Positions 11,025-20,654 of a stretch of 64,000 nt of DNA are shown one piece after another (positions within the stretch are counted from its first letter, which is position 1; every line of letters starts with the position of its first letter). The translations under genes and the position numbers were made by a program. Source of the stretch: Bidens hawaiensis (lineage: Eukaryota > Streptophyta > Magnoliopsida > Asterales > Asteraceae). The stretch covers positions 186,001 through 250,000 of the forward strand of contig JAIQDT010000225.1 in NCBI GenBank assembly GCA_021521415.1, read 5' to 3'. Under the pieces are notes generated by a model. The model saw nothing but the letters and a program-made list of their open reading frames with translations, was not told where the DNA came from and did not search any database.

Positions 11025-12284
11025 TCAAACATGATCGTCCTCTCTTATACAGACAGAGACCACCCTCTGGTACTTCTTGGCTTCATCTTTCCATGTAGGA
11101 ATATAGAATATATTCTTATCGTTTAGCACCTACAAGTCAGCTTGAGACAAATTTACCGAGTGCATGGGATCATACACTCTCAGAATCTCCTGCTCATCTT
11201 CATCTTCCATAACAGCTTCAGCTGTTTGGCTATCAACGTACCACCACTTGAGATTCTTTAAAACATCCTTGGGCATTGTCTTCATCGGCACTTCTCTCAA
11301 ACACCGAACCGGCTTATATTTCATCACCATCCAAGGTTTGCCATCAGCTCGCATTCCTCTTCCCTTATCTTCAACTAGCTTCCCTTTCTGCGGCTTTAAC
11401 AGCTCAAACTTCTTCTCTTTCACACTTTCTTTCCACACAATTTTCCCAATTATTCTGGCCATATTGTCATCACTCCTATTAATCAATCCCATTTTAGCCA
11501 AATCCTTCACCTCACACTCAGGCAAGGTATTGAGAGATCTCAACGTCCTCTTGAAATACTGAATCCCATCAAAGCGTTTAATCACAAATAACTTCAACTG
11601 CTCATCATACAGCCAGCAAATAATACCCTTCTTCGACTCAGCATACCCTTTGATATTTTAACTTTTTTTGAACATTGTTGGAACCTCTGGCTTCTTTGTC
11701 TTAACAAACCACTGAGCGTAGCCTTCTTTCCATCTCGGCTGTTCTTCCCACTCAGACTCATCATACACATCCATATCTTGACTCACATTTACCCTATCAA
11801 CGTCTGGAATATCATGTTCTACACTGTCATACCCAATCCCTCCCTCTTCAATCTCACTATCAATCACAATCTGTTCTCCTATCTTTTCAATCTCCTCAAC
11901 AGTTAACACATCATCATCACCCACATCATCATCATCAACAACAAAGACATCTTCACCACCCGATCCACCTGTCGTACCAGTTGACTCCCCCTGAGATGTG
12001 GAAGTCCCAAGAGTTTGTTCAGTTCTTGGCAACTCACCACCTGCACCTTTCGATGCATTGGGATCATCGTCTCTATCTTGTCTTTTCTTGGTTCTCAACT
12101 CGTCGCCCTTGCAGCTCGTCTCCCCCTGAGATGCTAAGAACTGTTTTAAAGCATCAAAAAGTTTACCGTGCTCAACAAGGAGGGACGATTGGATCTGATT
12201 TTCTGCTACAAGTCGCTGGATAGCTTGAGTCTGGATTAGATTGATTCTTGTCTGTTCAGCAACGACCCGTTCAAGAGCATCTAT
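11025..12284 (-). pseudogene. env-like ORF C-terminal part, element D
   Basis: This is one reading frame on the minus strand from 12284 down to the terminal TGA at 11025-11027, interrupted by in-frame stops at 11658 (TAA) and 11130 (TAG). It has an N-terminal coiled coil (12284-12110, regular leucine, glutamine and alanine heptads), an acidic linker rich in D/E (including DVFVVDDDDVGDDDVL), and a C-terminal globular part with DPMHSVNLSQADL followed by YIPTWKDEAKKYQ. That order and the final motif match the copy at 25.0-25.7 kb (DPHDLLKFGEKDI, then LFEPVAKEY). It lies directly before a polypurine tract and LTR, so it is the third ORF of a Sirevirus-like copia. The 5' end is cut by the gypsy LTR stub at 12285. 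The function is unknown and no membrane segment is visible. Confidence 0.65.
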
Positions 12285-12505
12285 TGTGACACCCGGTAAT
12301 TTCCCAACCCTATAAACTAAGTAATCAACCTAATAATTAGGTGATTGTGAATATTAAGCGCGCTATGTTAGAATCAGCGCGGGCAATTGTTATGTTCGCC
12401 CTGCGCGAGCGCGCTATGTTAGAATCAGCGCGGGCAATTGTTATGTTCGCCCTGCGCGAGCGCGCTATGTTAGAATCAGCGCGGGCACGTTATGTGCGCC
12501 CTACG
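12285..12505 (+). mobile_element. truncated gypsy LTR stub
   Basis: It begins TGTGACACCCGGTAATTTCC, a typical start for a plant Ty3/gypsy LTR, exactly where the env-like frame of element D ends. It is cut at 12505 by the left LTR of Gypsy1. No matching continuation is seen to the right of Gypsy1. Confidence 0.45.
12358..12505. repeat. 51-bp GC-rich tandem repeat, 2.9 copies
   Basis: Units start GCGCGCTATGTTAGAATCAG at 12358, 12409 and 12460. The first two are identical over 51 bp and the third diverges and is cut short. GC content is much higher than in the surroundings. Confidence 0.9.
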
Positions 12506-12817
12506 TGTCACACCCCGGTCGTAATGGCGGAAAACCGAGGCGTGGCGACTAGGTCGTGATTGATTGAGCACAATAGTATAAAAGTCTAAATGCATAAACA
12601 TAACCAAACTGTCAAATATTACATCATCCAGGTAACATGAAACAAATTGTTTTAATACAAAATATCAAGTTTCCAAACAACTCCTAGCCTAGCCTTCATC
12701 TCTCTAAGGCCTCTATCAGCTATTAGCTACTTCCTGCTTCATTTCCTGAAAACATGTAATAAAACGTCAACTACAAAAAGTAGATGAGTGAATTCATAGG
12801 TTAACTAATACTGTAGT

Positions 12818-12930
12818 GATAAGCCCTACACAAGCATACTAGGCTAAGTTGTAGGGGTTTATATATAGGGTGTACCATCGGCTAACCCACCACTCCTACA
12901 ACTTATCCTACTATGCTTGGTATGCTTATC
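12818..12930 (-). repeat. long hairpin with 39-nt core (LTR copy)
   Basis: The arms 12831-12855 and 12895-12919 are complementary at 23 of 25 positions, and GATAAGC/GCTTATC (12818-12824 and 12924-12930) extend the pairing. The 39-nt centre (12856-12894) contains TATATATAGGGTGTACCA. The same core recurs three times in the 3' noncoding region with different arms. An identical copy is in the right LTR at 20967-21079. Confidence 0.88.
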
Positions 12931-13141
12931 ATCTCAACTGAATCTGCAAGAGTTTCGTATAAAGATTCCAATTATTGTTTCCATGCATGCAGGAGGAACG
13001 GTATCAAGGATATATGTATAAGATACCCAAGAATCATATGTAACCATGCCATGATGAAAAATGATAATGATGCATAATGATCACACAAGACCTGACATCG
13101 ACCCCACACAAGACCACACTATGCTACTTGATTTCCTTGAT

Positions 13142-13376
13142 GGTAACCCAAATCGATCACTTTGGGTACCATGAGAGAATTCTAAAGCGTACTTTAGTAT
13201 CTCTTGGATTCCTAATCGATCACTTAGGAGATCCTTCGGATCCTTAATCGAACACTTAAGAGATCCTTCGGATTCTTAATCGAACACTTAAGAACCCCAT
13301 AGGTCACGTGTATTCTAAATCGATCACTTTAGAATCCCACATCTAGTGACGGCCTGTCTACCAATCGACCACTTGG
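13142..13376 (-). repeat. array of seven stem-loops, six with loop TCGANCAC
   Basis: The loops lie at 13153, 13187 (GCGTAC), 13216, 13248, 13280, 13320 and 13365. Stems differ between units but each is self-complementary, for example CCCAAA/TTTGGG, CCTAA/TTAGG, CTTAA/TTAAG, ATTCTAAA/TTTAGAAT and CCAA/TTGG. Several have one bulged base. The copy in the right LTR is at 21291-21525. Confidence 0.88.
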
Positions 13377-13937
13377 AGATCAAACCTATGCACTATTGTG
13401 ACCTATATTGCCACTGTTCACACGATCACAAGACTGACCAATGAATAATGTGTTTTCATGATAAAGTATAACGGGTACATGACTTTGATTTCCAAACGTC
13501 CAATGTTCCCTAAACGCTGAGTGATTCCCATATTTACTCCTGAATATTTGATTATGCATACACAACTTCCGAGAAAGTTAAGGTACGCGTAACCTGCCAT
13601 GATTACTTGTTTTCCCAATGTTCATTGTTTGCAAAAGATTTGTCAAGTGTTTATGATAAGTAATGTTTGAATAAATGTGTTTTGTCAAAACGTGTACATT
13701 TACCATGTTTTCACCCCCAATGATTTGAAAGGCTTTAAAAGAAAAATGGGGGCTATGAACTCACCTTGTTGACTAGGTGTGGTTGCTAGGGCGGTCGGGT
13801 GCTGTCAAACGTCGATCCTCTAAGTCTAGACAAGGACATAATAAGTTAACAACGCAGTTTAAGTCTAAGAGTGTAAGCCTTACACGATCTCGAGCAAAAA
13901 CTAGGTTTTAAAGACGAAACAGCTTGGTTCTGACCTG

Positions 13938-14072
13938 ATTCGATCGAATAGGAACACATTCGATCGAATAGACACACATTCGATCGAATAGGAACACATT
14001 CGATCGAATAGACACACATTCGATCGAATAGAAACACATTCGATCGAATAGACAGACGTTCGATCGAATACG
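13938..14072 (-). repeat. 20-bp palindromic tandem repeat, 7 copies
   Basis: CGATCGAATA starts units at 13941, 13961, 13981, 14001, 14021, 14041 and 14061, an exact 20-bp period, with the 12-bp palindrome ATTCGATCGAAT in most units. The spacer varies (GGAACACATT, GACACACATT), giving a partial 40-bp higher-order pattern. Related TTCGATCGA words continue to about 14210. The right LTR copy is at 22087-22221. Confidence 0.92.
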
Positions 14073-14972
14073 AAGCTCATTCGGTCGAATGAGTTGGAGA
14101 CCATTCGGTTGCTTTCCTATTCGGTCGACTGGACTGGTTCGATCGACACATTCGATCGAATGAACTGATTCGATCGACTGGTTCGATCGAATGAACTGAT
14201 TCGATCGACTGAAAGCTGGGCGACGGAGATACCCACGGGTTTTCCAGATTTTCCAGATTTTTGACCCAAAATCGAAGTTTTTGACATGGAAATGCTCGGG
14301 ATTGAAAGGGGTATCGATTCCTAGTACTTTTAAACACAAAAGCTTGCATTTTGACACCAAAAATGACGGTTTTTGACCAAGAACACACTTGACACAAAAG
14401 TCGGAGTTTTTGCTCGATTCGGGGCGGGTTTTGGTTGTAAAAACGTATGATTTTCAAGAAGATCTTACCGACAACAACGATAAACAGATTGGTGGACTCG
14501 AATCTTAGATTGGATGACTTTCTCTCACTACTCTCTCTCTAGAAGTGGGAGTGTTTGGGTGGGAAGTGTTGGTGGAAATGAAAGAGATGGTGTAAGAATA
14601 CTTGATTTTCCGCTTAAATACTCGGGTGACTCGGGTTCGGGTTTAGGCTACCGACGGGTCAAGACTAGTCGAGTTCATAAGTTTTTAAACAAACTAAAAC
14701 TTTTTCAGCAAAACTTTTATAAACCATTTTCCGAATAATTATTTAAAATCTTTTTTTTTTTTTTTTTTTAAATAAGAACATTTTATTTTTCAAAAGCATA
14801 AAAATTAATATTTTCCAGGCGTAAATGTCGTTTTATAAAATAAACATTTCAAATGATAAAAGCAGATTTCTCCAATGATATGGGTTCCGAACTTATCGTC
14901 CAGAACCCCAAAGTGTATAGTTTCCGATGATTCCTTGATTTTTGTCTACCAGTCAAATTCCAGGGCGTTACA

Positions 14973-15006
14973 TCCTCCCCAACTTAGGGGAATTTCGTCC
15001 CGAAAT
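14973..15006 (-). promoter_or_regulatory. polypurine tract and AATTTCGtccCGAAATT palindrome, Gypsy1
   Basis: On the minus strand the tract AAGTTGGGGAGGA abuts the LTR. Just upstream of it is the chromovirus signature GGGACGAAATT, here a palindrome with arms AATTTCG and CGAAATT. The same arrangement occurs in Gypsy2. Confidence 0.85.
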
Positions 15007-15955
15007 TTAGCTTTTTAGTATACTTGATGCATCGATGATTAAGATTACATGATCCCATGATGACCACTATGCGCCACCACTTCTAATATTCGTCTCAGGC
15101 ACCACCCAAATCAAGCCGAAGGGGCTTATATATAGGGTGTACCAGCGGCTAACCCACCACTCCTTCAACCTTACTTGGGTGTTTCCTTCGACTCCTATTA
15201 GATCAATGACACACAGGACGACACACTATTTTCCACTACGAGGCATCATCCTCAAGCTTTACATCAGACATATTCATTTCGGATTGAAGGGGTTTATATA
15301 TAGGGTGTACCAGCGGCTAACCCACCACTCCTTCAATCTTCCGCGAATATTACCCTCGGTAATTCTTGAATTCAATGTCTCACAGCTGCCACGCTAACTA
15401 TAAGTCCCTAATTCCAGGTTTCGCTTCAGACATATTCAACTCGTGCCGAAGAGGTTTATATATAGGGTGTACCAGCGGCTAACCCACCACTTCTTCAACC
15501 TTTGTCGAATATTTCTCTACACGAACCTTGAGTTCACGACTTCTAGTTACACAATAGCATATTGCTTATACACGTATACACCTGTGACCTTGATGTAATT
15601 ATATTCCGGACTATAATTACGAGCTCACCTTGTATCAATGTATAAGCTCTATTGTGTGCGGCTAGAAAATTTGACACGACACCACACACATACACACAAC
15701 CATGCTCCATGAATGCAAGAATGAATGACAAATTTTTGGCTTAAATAATGTATAAATTTCCCCAAAATTCATATGATTGAGTAGATATGACTTGTGCTCC
15801 CAGCATGAGCCCTGAGTAGCCAAATTTGTGGATGCAAATAAAAGAATACTTATAAGCATAATAAGGCAACACGATATTCATTGAATAACACAATTATTTG
15901 ATACATGCTGCAAATGTTATATTGACTTCTAGACAATAGATTACAAGAATAGAGA
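15007..15955 (-). other. Gypsy1 3' noncoding region with three 39-nt-core hairpins
   Basis: There is no plausible coding region between the pol stop and the polypurine tract. Three copies of a near-constant 39-nt core (15123-15161, 15291-15329 and 15453-15491) are each flanked by inverted arms: GAAGG/CCTTC plus an outer CACCCAA/TTGGGTG in the first; GATTGAAGG/CCTTCAATC plus outer ATATTC/GAATAT in the second; GAAGA/TCTTC plus outer ATATTC/GAATAT in the third. The remainder shows nothing I recognise. Confidence 0.85.
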
Positions 15956-18900
15956 CTAAGAGAACAGATGAGGGTATTTCTCCTTCATTTGATCTTCGCG
16001 TTCCCATGTAAACTCGGGTCCGCGTTTGTTATTCCATCGAACATTCACAAGCGGTATGCGGCTACGCTTGGTCTTCTTGACCTCGCGATCCAAGATTTCG
16101 ACGGGTTCTTCAACAAAAAGCAGATTGTCGTTAATTCGAACCTCGTCGACGGGAATGAGAAGGGCCTCGTCAACAAGACACTTCTTTAACTGCGAAACAT
16201 GAAAAACATTGTGAACTCTACCGAGTTCCGGCGGCAGCTCAAGACGATAGGCAACTGGTCCGATCCTTTCAAGGATTTTGAATGGTCCAACATACCTAGG
16301 AGCGAACTTTCCCTTCTTCCCGAAACGGACTACGCCCTTCCAGGGGGAAACTTTCAGCAGAACACGGTCACCAACTTGAAACTCGAGTGGCTTGCGTCGT
16401 TTGTCTGCGTAGTACTTATGCCGACAACGGGCGTCTTTGAGTCGCTGTTGAATGATAGCGATTTGATCGGTTGTTTCCTGTATTAGTTCCGGGCCGATGA
16501 TCTGTGAATCCCCGGTCTCGGACCAACACAAGGGTGAGCGACACTTGCGACCGTAAAGAGCTTCAAACGGCGCGCATTTAATAGAAGAGTGGTAACTATT
16601 GTTGTAAGAAAATTCTGCCAGCGGCAGATGAGCTTCCCAACTATTACCGAATTCAAGGATACAAGCTCTCAACATGTCCTCTAGGGTTTGTATGGTCCTC
16701 TCGCTCTGCCCATCAGTTTCTGGATGATAGGAAGAGCTAAGCTTCACACTTGTCCCAAAGGCCTTTTGCAAAGATTTCCAGAACCTGGAAGAAAAACTGC
16801 TGTCGCGATCAGACGTAATGCCCTTAGGCACACCATGACGGGAAACGATCTCACGAATGTATATCCGCGCCAACTTTTCCGTAGTGTAGTCCTCACGAAC
16901 CGGGATAAAGTGAGCGGATTTAGTTAGAATGTCCACAATAACCCAAATTGAGTCATGACCGCTAGGCGTCCGCGGTAGCTTGGTGATGAAATCCATAGCT
17001 AACTCTTCCCACTTCCACTGAGGAATAATAGGTTGCTGAAGCAGCCCAGACGGCCTTCGATGCTCTGTCTTGACTCGCGAACAAGTCAAACATCTCATCA
17101 CGTATAAAGCGATGTCTTTCTTCATCCCGGGCCACCAATAATGAGGTTTAAGATCTTGATACATTTTGCTGCTGCCGGGATGAATCGAGTATCTGGACTT
17201 GTGGGCTTCACTTAGAATAAGCGTTCGAAGAGGCTCAGAGTTTGGGATCCATGCTCGATCAAGAAAATAGAGGATGCCGTCCAACTTGGTTTCGAATTTC
17301 TGTTCGGCTCCACACGACAAAACGCCCTTGAGATCTCCATTCACAAGCGCCTGATTCTGAGCTTCGCGAATTAAGGAGGGAAGATTGGATTGAATTCTAA
17401 TAGAGTGCAGCTGGGTCCTTTCTTTACGACTCAATGCGTCAGCCACCACATTAGCCTTTCCCGGGTGGTAGCGGATTTCACAATCGTAATCGCTGAGAAG
17501 TTCGACCCAGCGTCGCTGCCTCATGTTCAACTCTTTCTGATGGAGGATGTGCTGCAAGCTCTTGTGGTCGGTATAGATGACACACTTCGTGCCGTACAGG
17601 TAGTGTCTCCAGATTTTTAAGGCAAACACCACAGCACCCAACTCGAGGTCATGCGTGGCGTAGTTCTTTTCGTGCACCTTGAGTTGTCGAGAAGCGTAAG
17701 CGATGACCTTCCCTCGTTGCATTAAAACGCAACCGAGGCCTTGATTTGAAGCATCGCAATAAACGGTAAAGTCATCGTCACCTTCCGGAAGCGATAGAAT
17801 CGGTGCACGGCAAAGTTTATTCTTCAGAGTTTGGAAGGCTTCCTCTTGATCTCGTCCCCACACGAAGGGTTCTCCCTTCTGAGTCAGAGTGGTCAAAGGC
17901 AAGGCAATCCTGGAGAAGTTTGAGATAAATCGGCGGTAGTAACCAGCCAATCCAAGAAATGAACGGATTTCGGTAGGTGTTTTAGGCGCTACCCAATTTC
18001 TGATGGCTTCTACCTTGGCAGGGTCGACGTGTATGCCGTCGACATTGATAACATGTCCCAAGAATTGAACTTCCTTTAGCCAAAATTCGCACTTGGAGAA
18101 CTTGGCATATAGTTGTTCCTTCCTGAGAAGCTCCAAAATAAGCCTGAGATGAAGCTCATGATCGGTCCTCGAACGAGAATAAATGAGAATATCGTCTATG
18201 AAAACAATGACAAACTGGTCGAGATATGGACGTCAAACGCGATTCATCAGATCCATGAAAATGGCGGGGGCATTGGTCATTCCAAAAGGCATGACCATGA
18301 ACTCGTAATGACCGTAACGAGTTCGGAACGCAGTTTTCGGGATATCCTCTTCCAGAACACGCAATTGATGGTAACCAGAACGCAGATCGATCTTAGAGAA
18401 AAACGTAGCACCCTGAAGCTGATCAAAGAGATCATCAATTCTCGGTAACGGGTACCGGTTTTTGATGGTCAGTTTATTAAGCTCCCGATAGTCAATGCAC
18501 ATACGGAAAGTCCCATCCTTCTTTTTGACGAAGAGTACTGGGGCTCCCCATGGAGACGAGCTAGGGCGAATGAATCCCTTGCCAAGAAGTTCTTGAAGCT
18601 GATTCGATAATTCTTGAAGTTCCAGCGGAGCTAGACGATAAGGAGACTTAGCAACAGGGAGAGCACCAGGAATAAGATCGATACGAAATTCCACCTGCCT
18701 GCTAGGAGGAAGTCCAGGCAGCTCATCGGGAAAAACATCAGAAAATTCACGCACGACAGGGAAGTCCTGCAGTCTCTTGACTTTGGATTCCTTGAGAGTA
18801 ACACGGGCTAGAAATGCGGGATACTTCTTTTGAAGGTACCGACTGGCTTTTAAGCAAGAAACGATTCTTAGGCATCCACCCGACCTATCCCCTTGAATGG

Positions 18901-20407
18901 TTAGAATTTCACCAGAAGACAGAGGGATACGAATAAGTTTCTCGGCGCAGATTACTTCCGCGCGATTGCTAGACAGCCAGTCCATTCCCACAACTAGATC
19001 GAAGCTTCCAAGACGAAAAGGTATAAGGTCAATACTGAACGATGTGGTGACAAGAGTAAGGGTGCAATATCGAATGACAGACCTCACTTGTGTGGACTCT
19101 CCACTAGCAAGTTCAACAACCAAGGCAGGTTCCAACTCGGAAATTTTTAATTTCAGCAAAGGAACCAATTCGCAAGAGACAAAACTCCTATCAGCTCCTG
19201 TATCAAATAGGACAGACACCCAATTGTTGTTAAGAGTAAACGTACCAGTAATAACATCGGGGTTTTGGCGTGCTTCGGCAGCTCCAATGGTGAAGGCCCT
19301 CCCGCGAGCCGGAGGAACGTTGGTGACGCGAGGGCATCGATTTCTGTAATGGTCCATCGCGCCACACTCGAAGCAGCCTCGAGCAGGGTTAGGCTGAGGG
19401 TTAGCATTCCCCACAGCCAATTGGTTGCCAGGACTCCTGCAGCGCTCCACCAGGTGTCCGAATCGTCCACAATTTGTGCACTTGCGGCACAACTCACTTG
19501 TTGGGTGATGATAAGAACATAAGTTGCACTTGGGATGCGGCCCAGTATATTCCTTTCTCGGTCTTCCCTGGACTGTTGCGGCTGAAACGGGGGCCATGGA
19601 GTTGATAGGCGTAGCACCAGTGATCGCAGTTAAGTAGGTCGCTTTCCGCTTCCTATTGTTCCCCTTTTTCGCTTTCCCATCGGAAGATTTGCCCTTATCC
19701 TGATGCAAAACACCGGACCTGAGCTGTTCCCTGGTCAAACGGGCAGTGAGATCGATCACTGCCTTAAGTGTAGTGGGGTCAACTGCAACCGCAATGCCCC
19801 TCATAGAGTCCGGAAGACCGCTGATGTATTGCTCGACAGCGCGAGAAGCTGGGGTAACCATGTGGGGCACCAATAGGGAGAGTTCATGAAATCTCTCCGT
19901 GTACTTCATGTGATCGGCGCCCTTCATCGTGTGCGCCCTAAACTCAGCCTCCAATTTCTGGAGTTCGGTTCTCGGAACGAACTCCTGCGTGACTAGCTCA
20001 ACAAACTCGGCCCAGGGCAAGGCTAAGACCGCGTCTCGCCCCCTGGTTCTAATCTCGATATTCCACCACGTGAGAGCCCGTTTGTGGAACATACTCGCCG
20101 CGAATTTGACCCTGAGTTCATCCGGGCAAGAGCACATGTTGAATGAAGCTTCGACTTTCTCGAACCACTGGAGAAGACCAGCAGCTCCCTCGGATCCATT
20201 AAAGCTCGTAGGCCCAGTGTTAGTAAAAGCCTTATAGAGCCTGTCGGCCTGAAGAGTAGGATTCGGTTCTGGGGCTTGTGGCGCGCCCGAGGTTCCTTCT
20301 TGCCTTAGGTTGTTAACCAGACCCGGAAGAACTGCTGCAATTTGCTGCGCTATGATGGCAGCGAGGTCAGCAGGGTCAGCATTAACGGACGAGCGACGAG
20401 GAGGCAT
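15956..20407 (-). pseudogene. Gypsy1 gag-pol polyprotein (one in-frame stop)
   Basis: One 1,484-codon frame starts at ATG 20407 ([12 protein letters not shown]). It is interrupted only by TGA at codon 725 (18233-18235), just before the RT catalytic motif FIDDIL. Order: gag capsid (about 60-235), zinc knuckles ([28 protein letters not shown]), aspartic protease ([11 protein letters not shown]), RT ([12 protein letters not shown], then FIDD), RNase H (from about 880, [13 protein letters not shown]), integrase with HHCC zinc finger (about 1065-1110), a DDE core ([24 protein letters not shown]), and a C-terminal chromodomain-like region ([20 protein letters not shown]) that in related elements targets integration to modified chromatin. 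All recognisable catalytic motifs are present. The stop replaces a position that is Cys in Gypsy2. With that stop the product would lose most of RT, RNase H and integrase, so this copy is probably non-autonomous. Confidence 0.93.
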
Positions 20408-20639
20408 TCTGAAAAAAAAAAAAAAAAAAAGAACGCGCAAGAATGATACCGGGAATAAGAATAACAGGATAAGGAATAGCCAAAGAATACATCGCTACGA
20501 TAGACACAATTAAAGATGCAGCACATAAGCACATAGCAAGCACATAAGTGTGGGCGTGTGATAGTGATGCATGAATTATCTAGAGTTAAGGGTCCTAGGT
20601 TATAGTCTAGGTCGGTTTCCTAATTCCCTATAACCATTG
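20408..20639 (-). other. Gypsy1 5' leader
   Basis: This is a short untranslated leader between primer-binding site and gag ATG, with an A18 run on the plus strand at 20411-20428 directly upstream of the start codon (poly-T on the coding strand). No other signal is seen. Confidence 0.7.
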
Positions 20640-20651
20640 GCTCTGATACCA
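20640..20651 (-). promoter_or_regulatory. primer-binding site, Gypsy1
   Basis: The minus strand reads TGGTATCAGAGCCAATGG, complementary to the 3' end of plant initiator Met tRNA, three bases from the LTR end. It primes minus-strand cDNA synthesis. Confidence 0.93.
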
Positions 20652-20654
20652 ATC

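Larger units (their letters stand above)
12506..14972 (-). repeat. Gypsy1 left (3') LTR
   Basis: Length is 2,467 bp. The minus-strand TATA-like box TATTTAAG is at 14613-14620, followed by a CT-rich leader. Downstream on the minus strand lie the 20-bp palindrome array, the seven-hairpin array and the long 39-nt-core hairpin, so all three would be transcribed. The 19-T run is at 14751-14769. Open frames here on either strand are chance products of repeats. Confidence 0.93.

Noticed and set aside
13938..14072. CRISPR-like array (regular 20-bp repeats)
   Set aside because: There are no unique spacers; the unit is a contiguous tandem repeat within a plant LTR and is duplicated in the second LTR.
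13846..14457. Several overlapping minus-strand open frames with repeats like SIECV and FDRMC (also at 21995-22606)
   Set aside because: They are translations of the 20-bp tandem array in three frames inside both Gypsy1 LTRs; no start context, homology or codon pattern supports a protein.
15543..15859. Short minus-strand frames with hydrophobic stretches in the Gypsy1 3' region
   Set aside because: They lie in noncoding sequence with no homology or conserved neighbours and look like chance frames.
18897..19617. Plus- and minus-strand frames of about 150 codons in Gypsy1
   Set aside because: They overlap the verified gag-protease frame in other registers and carry no domain signatures.
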